Shown here piece after piece: positions 9,883 to 18,681 of a stretch of 64,000 nt of DNA. The notes beneath the pieces are model-generated. The model worked only from the letters and a program-made list of their open reading frames with translations, was not told the DNA's origin and ran no database searches. This DNA comes from Cyclobacterium amurskyense (GTDB taxonomy: Bacteria; Bacteroidota; Bacteroidia; Cytophagales; Cyclobacteriaceae), in NCBI RefSeq assembly GCF_001050135.1, contig NZ_CP012040.1, positions 4,543,001 through 4,607,000 on the forward strand. The letters run 5' to 3'. The translations under genes and the position numbers were made by a program. The number at the start of each line of letters is the position of its first letter. The stretch's first letter is position 1.

Positions 9883-12267
9883 ATGAAGCTTCGCATCTAT
9901 TTTACGATTATTTGCAGTTGGTTGGTTGTATTTAGCCTTCATTCTCAACAGGTCAGTCAGGGAGAATACTTTTTCAATGACTATGTTGATTTTGGTAAGG
10001 GAAAAAATTTCACCTTAAATCAAGGAGAAGCCAGTCTGGAAATTGATATTTCTGAACTTCCTGATGGGCTTAATGTGCTTTTTTCCAGAGTGAAGAGTAA
10101 GCAGGGTGTTTGGTCTCAGTTGACACGTTCTGTTTTTTATAAACATATAACTCCTGTGGTGAAGGAGATGGTAGCTTTGGAATATTTTATTGATGTATAT
10201 AAAGATTTTGGTAAAGGGACAATAATCAATCTGAATTCAGGGGAAGAAGAATATCTTTTAGATGTTGGAAGCTTGAATTCCGGTTTACATGTGCTTTTTG
10301 TAAGGGCGAAGGATAATTATGGAAATTGGACTCACGTTAAAAAGACTGCGTTTTACATTGCTAACAATGAGATAGTTAATATTGTAGCTTTAAAATACCA
10401 ATTTATTGGGGAGGAATTTAAAAGTGATACCTATACTTTTGATGATTTTGAACCTTCACCAGAGGTTCAGCTAGAGTCGAATGAGTTTCTGGCAAATGCT
10501 ACAGGCTTAGAAGAAGGTAAAAGCTATAAAATTTTGGTTACAGCAATCAATGACAAAGGACAAAGTAGCATGCGCTATACGGAGGAATTTGTTTTTGAGA
10601 AAGGGGTAGGCCTTACCCTCAGTGAAGTAAAAACTACGGAGACATCATGCTTTGGTGGGGATAATGGTACTGTATCTGTTACTGCATCTACCCAAAATGG
10701 AGATTTGGAATACAGTATAGATGGTGAAAATTTCCAATCTGAGAATATATTTGAAAACCTGGCTGCTGGTGAGTATACTTTGTTTATTAGAAGTACGGAA
10801 AATATATCAAATGTACTGGAAGAGACTTTTTCTATCACCTCTCCGGATGCCTTGTCTGCAAATATTGAGAACCTTTCACAACCCTCATGTACAGGGCTAT
10901 CAGAAGGAAGCTTTTCAGTCTTGGTATCTGGAGGAACTGCTCCAATGGAGTACAAGTTATCCACTCAGAATGATTATAAGACGGGGAATGATTTCTCAGG
11001 CATTCTTCCAGGTAAATACACCGTCAATATTAGAGATGCAAATGGCTGTGAAATTAATACCGATGTAACATTGGTGGCTCAGGCGGAAAAACCGGAAATT
11101 CCAGTTATTGTAAAATCCAGTACTTCAGATGGGTTGTTTCTAAACTCCAGTAGTGAAGAAAACAACCAGTGGTTGAAAGATGGCATAGAGATTTCAGGTG
11201 CAACAGCGCAAAAACTAAAAATAGTAGAGTCTGGGTCTTATCAAGTGAGGGTAGGCGAAACAGGCTCATGTAGTTCTATTTCAGAAGCTTTTAAGGCAAA
11301 CCCTATTCAGATTAATAAAATTGAAACCAAGCCAGTGAGTTGCTATGGAGGGAATGATGGACAAGTAGAGGTAGATGTAATATTTGAAGGAGGTGAATTG
11401 GAATACAGTGTTGATAACGGGGACTTTGTAAATGAAAGTCTTTTAACCGGCCTTGCTGCTGGAGACTATTCACTATCCGTGAGGGCTACATCAGATCTAG
11501 ATTATGTGGTCAAGCAATCCTTTACAATTGGTTCTCCCTCTGAAATGACTGCCAATATCAAAGAGGTCGTTCACCTGGTATGTGCAGGGGATGCTACAGG
11601 AAAGTTGAGCTTAGAAGTTTCAGGTGGTACTGCTCCATACTTATATAAACTTTCCGCTCAGGAGGGATACCAGGATGCGGCTATTTTTGAAAACTTGGAA
11701 GAAGGAGAATATTCCATAGCCATAAAAGATGCCAATGGTTGTGAAGTCTCACTTGTGGGCAATATAATTGCTCAAGGTGATCAACCAGAAATACCTACCA
11801 TTACCATTGATGGGACAGATGGGATCTCTACCCAATTATTTCTTCAATCAAGTAGCAATGAAAATAATCAATGGCTTAAAAATGGTGAATTGATAGAAGG
11901 GGCAACTGATCCTACATTAGAGATCACTGCACCCGGGGCCTACGAAGTGATGGTAACTGGAGGCTCTGGCTGTACGGCCATTTCAGAAAGCCTCGTTATA
12001 ACGTCTTCACCAGAGCTTCGAAACACCCAAATACGCTTTTACCCTAATCCTGTACAAAATATTGGACAGCTTGATTTTGCAAGAACAATTCAATTGGATC
12101 GGATTACAATCTTTAATGCAAACGGAGTAATAATTAAAACTATCTCCAGGCCAATTGGTCCTTCAAGTAATTATTATATTGACTTTAGTCAAATACCGAG
12201 AGGAGTTTATGTCGTTCAATTGGAAGCATTAGGGTTGTTCGAAAGGATTAGGATATATAAAAAATAA
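9883..12267 (+). CDS. T9SS-sorted modular surface protein with SprB-like repeats
   Basis: The 794-residue protein has a signal peptide (1-22). Two ~60-residue modules follow (about 28-87 and 99-158), each with the pattern EYF...DFGKG...GL.VLF.R.K...W. A fibronectin-like segment spans about 165-240. Two copies of a ~230-residue block come next (about 248-473 and 477-708). Each block contains two SprB-type repeats (SCFGGDNGTV / SCYGGNDGQV and SGGTAP...DANGCE) and one module with NNQWLK(D/N)G. The C-terminus is a type A T9SS sorting domain (IRFYPNPVQN, then FSQIPRGVYVVQL). It is therefore predicted to be secreted by the type IX system and held on the cell surface. The block duplication suggests an extended stalk. 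The T9SS machinery itself is not in this window. Confidence 0.85.
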   Translation: MKLRIYFTIICSWLVVFSLHSQQVSQGEYFFNDYVDFGKGKNFTLNQGEASLEIDISELPDGLNVLFSRVKSKQGVWSQLTRSVFYKHITPVVKEMVALEYFIDVYKDFGKGTIINLNSGEEEYLLDVGSLNSGLHVLFVRAKDNYGNWTHVKKTAFYIANNEIVNIVALKYQFIGEEFKSDTYTFDDFEPSPEVQLESNEFLANATGLEEGKSYKILVTAINDKGQSSMRYTEEFVFEKGVGLTLSEVKTTETSCFGGDNGTVSVTASTQNGDLEYSIDGENFQSENIFENLAAGEYTLFIRSTENISNVLEETFSITSPDALSANIENLSQPSCTGLSEGSFSVLVSGGTAPMEYKLSTQNDYKTGNDFSGILPGKYTVNIRDANGCEINTDVTLVAQAEKPEIPVIVKSSTSDGLFLNSSSEENNQWLKDGIEISGATAQKLKIVESGSYQVRVGETGSCSSISEAFKANPIQINKIETKPVSCYGGNDGQVEVDVIFEGGELEYSVDNGDFVNESLLTGLAAGDYSLSVRATSDLDYVVKQSFTIGSPSEMTANIKEVVHLVCAGDATGKLSLEVSGGTAPYLYKLSAQEGYQDAAIFENLEEGEYSIAIKDANGCEVSLVGNIIAQGDQPEIPTITIDGTDGISTQLFLQSSSNENNQWLKNGELIEGATDPTLEITAPGAYEVMVTGGSGCTAISESLVITSSPELRNTQIRFYPNPVQNIGQLDFARTIQLDRITIFNANGVIIKTISRPIGPSSNYYIDFSQIPRGVYVVQLEALGLFERIRIYKK

Positions 12268-12273
12268 GTTTTT

Positions 12274-12678
12274 ATGAAGATATATAGAACTTTGCTACTC
12301 ACTTCTTTCTTATTTCTCATAGTATCCTGTGGAGGAGATGATGGAGAAGAGACTAAACCACCCAAGGTAGAACCATCAAAAGAAGAATTATTGGTGAAAA
12401 ATTGGGAAGTTGTATCCGTTACTTCCAATGATATAGCTATTGAGCATTCTGGTTTTACAATTTCGTTCAAATCTGATGGGAAGTTTAGCTTTAATACACC
12501 TGGAATCTCAGGATTACCCCAATCTGGTACATGGGTTTTCAGTACTACTACTATTATAAAGCTTAATGGTACTGATGAGATTCATGTTGGAGAATTAAAA
12601 ACCAACAAATTTGTTTTTACATATAATAGCACTAATCATAAGGGTACAAATGTAGAAACTCGGTTTACAATGGAATAG
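12274..12678 (+). CDS. small lipocalin-like lipoprotein
   Basis: The 134-residue lipoprotein has its lipobox at IVSCGGDDG (Cys19), followed by a charged linker. The rest resembles lipocalin-like domains of Bacteroidota: LLVKNWEVVSVTSNDIA, then FTISFKSDGKFSF, SGTWVFSTTTIIKL and a final strand. It starts six bases after the T9SS-sorted protein and completes the three-gene operon. It probably sits at the outer membrane. A ligand or assembly role for its neighbours is a guess. No terminator hairpin is obvious after it. Confidence 0.65.
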   Translation: MKIYRTLLLTSFLFLIVSCGGDDGEETKPPKVEPSKEELLVKNWEVVSVTSNDIAIEHSGFTISFKSDGKFSFNTPGISGLPQSGTWVFSTTTIIKLNGTDEIHVGELKTNKFVFTYNSTNHKGTNVETRFTME

Positions 12679-13703
12679 AATTTTGTTTTATTTCCCTGGT
12701 TTTATATTAGTATAATCGATGCCCCATATAAGTTACTAATTATAAGAACATGTACACTGAATTCGGTTTATAATAAACCATTAATTCAAAAGGAAAAAAA
12801 TAATGTTTTAATAATGAGTAATACAATAGGTATTCATATTTAAAATAAGATTGAAATGAGAAGAATTATCGCAGAACTAAATTTAAAGTAGTTTCAAAGT
12901 CAATTTTCATACTTTTCCTTATTTTCAGAATAAATATGACCACCATCGTCAATCTATTTAAAATTGATAAGTTTCACCTAAATACAGTTGATTGAAATAA
13001 TGATTTCTATTGGAGGAATATACAAGTAAGAAGGAGTAAATAGTTCGTTAAGCGTGTAATTTGAAATGAGATTTTGTTATGCTAGTTAGCCTTTGGCTCA
13101 GCTCCACAACCAATAGAAAAACATTAAACCCGTATTATGTAATAGGATTTGTGATAGCCTGTCCCGTGTTTACGGGAAGTGTTGCAATCGCAAGAAAATC
13201 AGGCTGTTTGGATATTTTAGCATAGCACCGCTATGTTGAAATCGAAAACAGCAACGAAGTGGCTGATTTTAAAGCGATTTCAGCAAGTAATAGAACGTCT
13301 ATTGCATATTTCGGGTTTAATTAGAATTTAAGTATAACTATTTTTTCAAAACTACCTTAAATTAGCTTTAAAGATTATTTTTGTACTGTCTCGATTTGTG
13401 TTTATGTGTGGTAGGTTTTCCTCTATTTACTTCAATGTTTCTTTTATTTTCATAGCATTTAAGCTTATCAGGGTTATACCTGCTTTGAGCATTGATAAGG
13501 CATTCTTTAATTTTTAGGTAATTATAAATGGTTTATATTGAGCCAGTCAACAAATCAAATCCGTTCAGCTTATGGTTAAAACTTTTGTATCAAAGTGCAA
13601 TTTTGATTAATATTAAGTATACATGCAATGCCTATCGAGTAGCCATATTTTATAAGTCAAGTATGAGCTACCTGAGATTTTCTTCACAAACAAACCACCA
13701 AGC
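12679..13703. other. 1-kb non-coding region with expanded repeat A
   Basis: No open frame of note lies between the lipocalin-like gene and the broken acylase gene. The main content is an enlarged copy of repeat A (13123-13321, listed separately). The remainder is AT-rich with no recognised RNA gene. Confidence 0.6.
13123..13321 (+). repeat. dispersed palindromic element A, copy 2, with internal ~150-bp insertion
   Basis: The ends are a perfect 10-bp inverted repeat (ATTAAACCCG / CGGGTTTAAT). The left part (to ~13150) and right part (from ~13293, GTCTATTGCATATTTC) match the short copies. Between them lies ~140 bases that is itself quasi-palindromic. It contains TCCCGTGTTTACGGGA, CATAGCACCGCTATG, and imperfectly paired AATCGCAAGAAAATCAGGCT versus GGCTGATTTTAAAGCGATT. 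The insert looks like an internal foldback rather than a gene. No transposase is encoded. Confidence 0.7.
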
Positions 13704-15885
13704 ATGAAAAACCATTATTTAATTCCTTTTATGTTACTTTTTGTTTGGGCATGTAAGGATCCAGTAAACAATGAGGTAAGGAGTTGGGAAACCCGTGCTA
13801 AACAAGTTACCATTATCAGGGATGATTATGGAATTCCCCATATTTATGCCAAAACAGATGCGGATGCGGTTTTTGGGATGCTTTATGCGCAGTGCGAAGA
13901 TGATTTTCGACGGGTGGAAAGGAATTATATATGGGCAACAGGTCGGCTTGCTGAATTAGATGGTGAAGATGCCCTGTACAGCGATCTCAGAGCGAACTTG
14001 TACATGACTGAAGCAGAAGCAAAAGCTGCTTACGAGGGGGCTCCGAGGTGGTTGCAATTGCTATGTGAAGGATTTGCAGATGGTGTTAACTATTATTTAC
14101 ACAGCCACCCAGAAGTAGAACCGAAAGTGTTGACTTATTACGAGCCTTGGTTTCCTATGTATTTTAGTGAGGGATCTATAGGTGGAGATATTGAAAGAAT
14201 TTCTACGGAACGGATACGAAGCTTTTACGAGGAGCAAAAAGCACTTGCCTATTCGGAATTTGGGGATGGCTTGGTTCATCCCGATCCTTACGATGAACCT
14301 AAAGGATCGAATGGAATAGCCATCTCTCCTGAATTGAGTGCTTCCGGAAATGCACTTCTCCTGATCAATCCCCATACCTCTTTCTACTTTCGACCTGAGA
14401 TTCATGTGGTCAGTGAAGAAGGACTGAACGCATATGGTGCAGTTACCTGGGGTCAGTTTTTTGTCTATCAGGGTTTCAATGAAAAAACTGGTTGGATGCA
14501 TACTTCTACCCATCTGGACTTTATGGATGAGTATATGGAAGAGGTGCGAGAAGTGGGAGATGGTATAGAGTATGCCTATGGGGACGAATGGAGGGCTGTA
14601 GAAGAGATTTCACTTACCTTGAAACTCACAAGTCCAGAAGGTTTGCAGGAAAAAACATTTACCATGTATAGAACCCACTTGTCATCCAATTACCCATCAA
14701 TTGGATGACAAGTGGGTAGCCACAAAAATCAACTGGGATCCTGTCAATGCCTTGATTCAAAGTTTTACCCGAACAAAATTAAGTGATTACACTGCATTCA
14801 GGGAAATGATGGACATTCGAACCAATTCATCCAACAATACTGTTTTTGCAGATGCCTCCGGGAATATTGCCTATTTCCATGGAAATTTCATTCCCAAAAG
14901 AGACCCATCCTTTGATTTTTCCAGGCCTGTTGACGGCAGCGATCCCGCTACCGACTGGCAAGGTTTACATGAAGTAGAAGAAAGTATTGTTGTGCTGAAC
15001 CCTAGGTCCGGCTGGATTCAAAACTGCAATTCAACGCCCTTTACATCTGCAGGCCCGTTCAGTCCCAAAAAAGAGGATTACCCCTATTACATGGCGCCAG
15101 ATGCCGAAAACTACCGAGGAATTCATGCCGTGGGTTTGCTTTCGGAGGTTAAGGATTTAACCTTGGAGAAGCTGATAACCTTGGGGTATGATCCTTATTT
15201 GCCTGCTTTTGAGCGATTGATTCCTATCCTCTTGAAGGCTTATGAAGAAGAGGAAAACCCAAGTGATAATTTAACAGCGGCCATTGCCGTTTTTAGGGAT
15301 TGGGACTACCAGACCGGAGAGGAGTCTGTAGCCATGACCTTGGCTCATTTTTTCGGCATGTCCTTTAACAGAAACATTGGAAACTCAGATGCCTTGATTC
15401 CCTTTAATCAAGAGAATGGTAAAACCCTGAAATATGATACTAGCGAAGTTATAGCTGCCATGGAAGCTGCCATTGTTCAGCTTGAAGAAGACTTTGGAAC
15501 CTGGAACATCCCCTGGGGAGATGTTAACCGTTTTCAGCGCTTGAGTGGAGCGATTGATTTGCCTTTTGATGACAATAAAGCAAGTCTTCCAATAGGTTTG
15601 GCCTCTGGTCGTTGGGGAGCATTGGCTTCATTTGGTGCCACAGCAAAGGAAAACACCAAAAAGCTGTATGGATCTTCTGGCAACAGCTTTGTTGCAGCAG
15701 TTGAATTTGGAGATAAGGTAAGGGCCAAAAGCTTACTGGCGGGAGGTCAAAATGCAAATCCGAAATCTCTACATTTTGACGATCAGGCGGAAATGTATGC
15801 CAATGGTACCTTTAAAGAGGTTGCCTATTACCGGGAAGACGTGGAAAAAAGGGCTGAAGAAACCTATCATCCGGGCAGTAGATAA
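13704..15885 (+). pseudogene. penicillin acylase-family (Ntn-hydrolase) lipoprotein gene, disrupted
   Basis: The 5' part (13704-14708, 334 codons) encodes a lipoprotein signal (FVWAC, Cys17). Family features follow: IRDDYGIPHIYAKTDADAVFGM, then the beta-subunit start EPKGSNGIAI with nucleophile candidate Ser202, and GFNEKTGWMHTS. The 3' part (14701-15885) resumes in another frame with LDDKWVATKINWDPVN and FADASGNIAYFHGN. Together they give ~720 residues, near the usual size for acyl-homoserine-lactone or penicillin acylases. The break falls on a perfect inverted repeat (14674-14716). There the expected THHGPV segment after YRTH is replaced by a reverse copy of downstream sequence and the frame shifts. 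The 3' piece has only a TTG at its head. A full-length product is not expected unless this is an assembly error. Confidence 0.8.
14674..14716. repeat. perfect 18-bp inverted repeat at the frame break
   Basis: CCCACTTGTCATCCAATT (14674-14691) and AATTGGATGACAAGTGGG (14699-14716) are exact reverse complements separated by seven bases (ACCCATC). The right arm encodes the conserved LDDKWV stretch of the acylase, so it is the original sequence. The left arm appears to be a reverse copy that replaced the original codons. The outer CCCAC/GTGGG is probably pre-existing microhomology. Confidence 0.85.
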
Positions 15886-16110
15886 GGCAACAGGGGCTAA
15901 GCTTACACAGAGGGGCGAACTACAATAGTTTATTTGGGTAACTAATGGCCGAATAACGTGTTTACCTTATTCTAAAATAGGCAATTGGACTACTATTTTA
16001 TTATGGAATCAATTCCCTTGATGAAAAATCAGGACAGGCTAAGGCTTATTTCTTTCTTATATTTAGGAGTAGTAATTGGCCTTAAGTATTAGTTATTTAA
16101 ACGCAAGAAT

Positions 16111-17805
16111 ATGAAACCACTTCTTTCGATATTATTAATTACCATAATTTTAAATGGCTGTACATCTCACGACACTGAGTCCTTCGATGTGCTAATCAAA
16201 AATGGACAGATAGTTGATGGCTCTGGAGAGGCATCTTATATAGGCGATATTGGCATTAGGGGGGATACCATTTCAGCTATAGGAAAGCTGTCTGGAGCAA
16301 AGGGTGAAATTGAAATTGATGCTACAGGTTTAGTAGTTGCTCCTGGTTTTATTAATATGCTAAGTTGGGCGGTTGATGCATTGATTGAAGATGGGAAGTC
16401 TCAAAGTGATATCCGGCAAGGGGTGACACTGGAGGTGTTCGGAGAAGGTACCTCGATGGGGCCTTGGACAGATGAAATGAAAAAGGAAGAGCAAAAAATG
16501 CAAGGAGATATTAAATACCCTATTAGCTGGACCAGCTTGAGTGAGTACTTGGATTTTATTGTTGATAAGGGGATTTCTACGAATGTGGCATCCTTTATTG
16601 GGGCCACAACATTAAGAATACATACTGTAGGATATGAAAATCGAGCACCAAGCCCTGAGGAATTAGACTCAATGAGGACTCTGGTTAAAAAGGGGATGGA
16701 GGAAGGTGCTCTGGGAATTGGTTCTTCACTTATATATGCTCCAGCCTTTTATTCCAGTACTGAGGAATTAATAGCGCTGTGTAAAGTGGCTGCTCAATAT
16801 GAGGGAATGTATATTTCACATATTCGGAGTGAAGGCAACCAACTTTTAGAAAGTTTGGATGAATTGATTCAGATTGCAGATGAAGCGAATATTAGGGCGG
16901 AAGTCTATCACTTGAAAATGGCAGGGAAATCCAATTGGAATAAGTATGATGCGGTGGTCTCCAAAATAGATTCAGCCCGTTCTGCTGGGCTTTCTATAAC
17001 AACAAATATGTACACCTATACAGCAGGTGCTACCGGGCTTGATGCTTCCATGCCACCCTGGGTGCAAGAAGGCGGGTATGATAAATGGGCTGAGCGCCTA
17101 AAAAATCCAAAAATCAGGACACAACTTATGGAAGAAATGGCTACACCTACCAATGAATGGGAGAGTTTGATGATGGGAGTTGAATCTTATGAGGACATCT
17201 TATTAATAGGTTTTAAGAACGATAGCTTAAAGTATTTGACTGGAAAATCACTTGCGGAAGTGGCAGAAATGCGTAATTCTTCCCCTATAGAAACAGCAAT
17301 GGACTTGGTCATCCAGGATGGTAGTAGAGTTGGGACTGTATATTTCTTGATGTCTGAAGAAAATGTGAAAAAACAAATTCAACTTCCCTACATGAGCTTT
17401 GGATCTGATGCAGCCTCTTATGCTCCAGAGGGAGTATTTCTAAGGTCGAGTTCTCATCCTAGGGCATTCGGGAATTTCTCACGACTTCTTGGTAAATATG
17501 TTCGTGAAGAAAAGGTGATTTCTCTGGAGGAAGCCATATACAAACTCACAACTCTACCTGCTACGAATTTGAAAATTAAAAAGCGTGGAGCATTGAAAGA
17601 AGGCTTTTATGCTGATTTGGCAATATTTGATCCGAAAGAAATTCAAGATCATGCCACCTTTGATAAACCCATGCAATATTCAACTGGGATGGTTCACGTT
17701 TTTGTTAATGGTACCCAAGTGCTCAATAATGGGGAACATACAGGTGCTTTACCAGGTAGGGTGGTTAAAGGTCCTGGGTATAAGGTTGACAAACATGTTC
17801 AATAA
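16111..17805 (+). CDS. N-acyl-D-amino-acid deacylase-like amidohydrolase, lipoprotein
   Basis: The 564-residue protein carries a lipobox (ILNGCTSH, Cys17). It has the typical two-part amidohydrolase plan: an N-terminal beta-sandwich part (FDVLIKNGQIVDGSG), a TIM barrel, and a C-terminal return to the sandwich (GALKEGFYADLAIFDP, then HVFVNGTQVLNNG). Barrel His ligands of D-aminoacylases are present as YISHIRSEG (His237) and VYHLKMAG (His267), and the late Asp as SFGSDAAS. However, the usual PGFIDxHxH is PGFINMLSWA (78-87). The position of the zinc-binding Cys of characterised D-aminoacylases reads EVFGEG (108-113). The metal site must therefore differ, so the exact reaction is uncertain. It follows the broken acylase gene in the same direction, 225 bases apart. 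Confidence 0.75.
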   Translation: MKPLLSILLITIILNGCTSHDTESFDVLIKNGQIVDGSGEASYIGDIGIRGDTISAIGKLSGAKGEIEIDATGLVVAPGFINMLSWAVDALIEDGKSQSDIRQGVTLEVFGEGTSMGPWTDEMKKEEQKMQGDIKYPISWTSLSEYLDFIVDKGISTNVASFIGATTLRIHTVGYENRAPSPEELDSMRTLVKKGMEEGALGIGSSLIYAPAFYSSTEELIALCKVAAQYEGMYISHIRSEGNQLLESLDELIQIADEANIRAEVYHLKMAGKSNWNKYDAVVSKIDSARSAGLSITTNMYTYTAGATGLDASMPPWVQEGGYDKWAERLKNPKIRTQLMEEMATPTNEWESLMMGVESYEDILLIGFKNDSLKYLTGKSLAEVAEMRNSSPIETAMDLVIQDGSRVGTVYFLMSEENVKKQIQLPYMSFGSDAASYAPEGVFLRSSSHPRAFGNFSRLLGKYVREEKVISLEEAIYKLTTLPATNLKIKKRGALKEGFYADLAIFDPKEIQDHATFDKPMQYSTGMVHVFVNGTQVLNNGEHTGALPGRVVKGPGYKVDKHVQ

Positions 17806-18681
17806 TGCCTTTTCCTTTTCAGATAAAGCAAAATGGCTTTCTTTTTTAGATGTGAGGGTAAGAAACAACCATTTTAATATAAATAGTATTTATATATTTT
17901 TTATTTGAATTATAAGAATTGGGAAATTAAGGTTTGACGGAAAAAAAAACGCTGATTTTTCTATATTTGAAAATTTCAATGAATTTTCAAATATAGGTGT
18001 TATATCCTTTGAGGTTTAATGTAAATAATTAAAAGTCAGTCACTTTATTGGTATTTTTTACTTTGAATTTCACTTTGTTATGTATTGTTCCTCAATTGAA
18101 CTTTTTTCGAGATACCAAGCCATTATGGATCGATTCAAATCCTCCTTTACCAAACTTATAATATCAGCCATAAAGGACTTTAGTTACAAGGAGTCTTAAT
18201 TTTTTGGAGCTTGAGCACTAAATACCCTTATGTTGATATATATTAGTTTGCATTCATCTGATTATAAGATAATTATACCTTTATTTATTGTGCCGATTGA
18301 GTTTTAATGATTAAGTTTATATAGAATCGGTAGCATTGTGATAAAGTCTAATTAAGAGTTTAAAATGCTGATTTTTAATAAATTAAACTGTAAAAATTTT
18401 TAAACTCTTTTTAGATTAAATTAAACAATATTTCAGCTTAAATGTTAATCGAAAGGAAACCTAACAGCTTTCGTTCAGATCTCTCTTTAATCAAAAAAAA
18501 CAATAACGTTTTTTGCAATAAAAAAAGATAGCGCAGAATTTTCAAAATTATTTTAGCAAAACAGTAAAAAAATAATTTATGGAACTGTTTTTGTTGCTAT
18601 TTATTGATAATTGATTTTTTATTGAAATTTGGTAATTCATATTAGTACTTATTAACTATTTGTAATTTAAATGATAAAATT
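17806..18681. other. long AT-rich leader region before the first susC
   Basis: This 876-base region has no coding potential. It holds a perfect 15-bp hairpin at 17961-17996. A second AT-rich inverted pair lies at about 18354-18409 (AAGAGTTTAAAA versus TTTTTAAACTCTT, one bulge), followed by a short T run. No regulator gene, tRNA or riboswitch was recognised. Confidence 0.55.
17961..17996. terminator. perfect 15-bp hairpin, possible terminator or operator
   Basis: CTATATTTGAAAATT and AATTTTCAAATATAG are exact complements around a six-base loop. It lies 155 bases after the deacylase-like gene. No T-tract follows and the stem is AT-only at its core, so termination is uncertain. Confidence 0.4.

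Noticed and set aside
13123..13321. Insertion sequence remnant
   Set aside because: No transposase-like reading frame and total length is only ~200 bases; better described as a palindromic repeat.
14701..15885. Second acylase piece as an independent gene
   Set aside because: Its only head start is a TTG within the inverted repeat, it lacks signal peptide and nucleophile, and its sequence continues the first piece of the same family.
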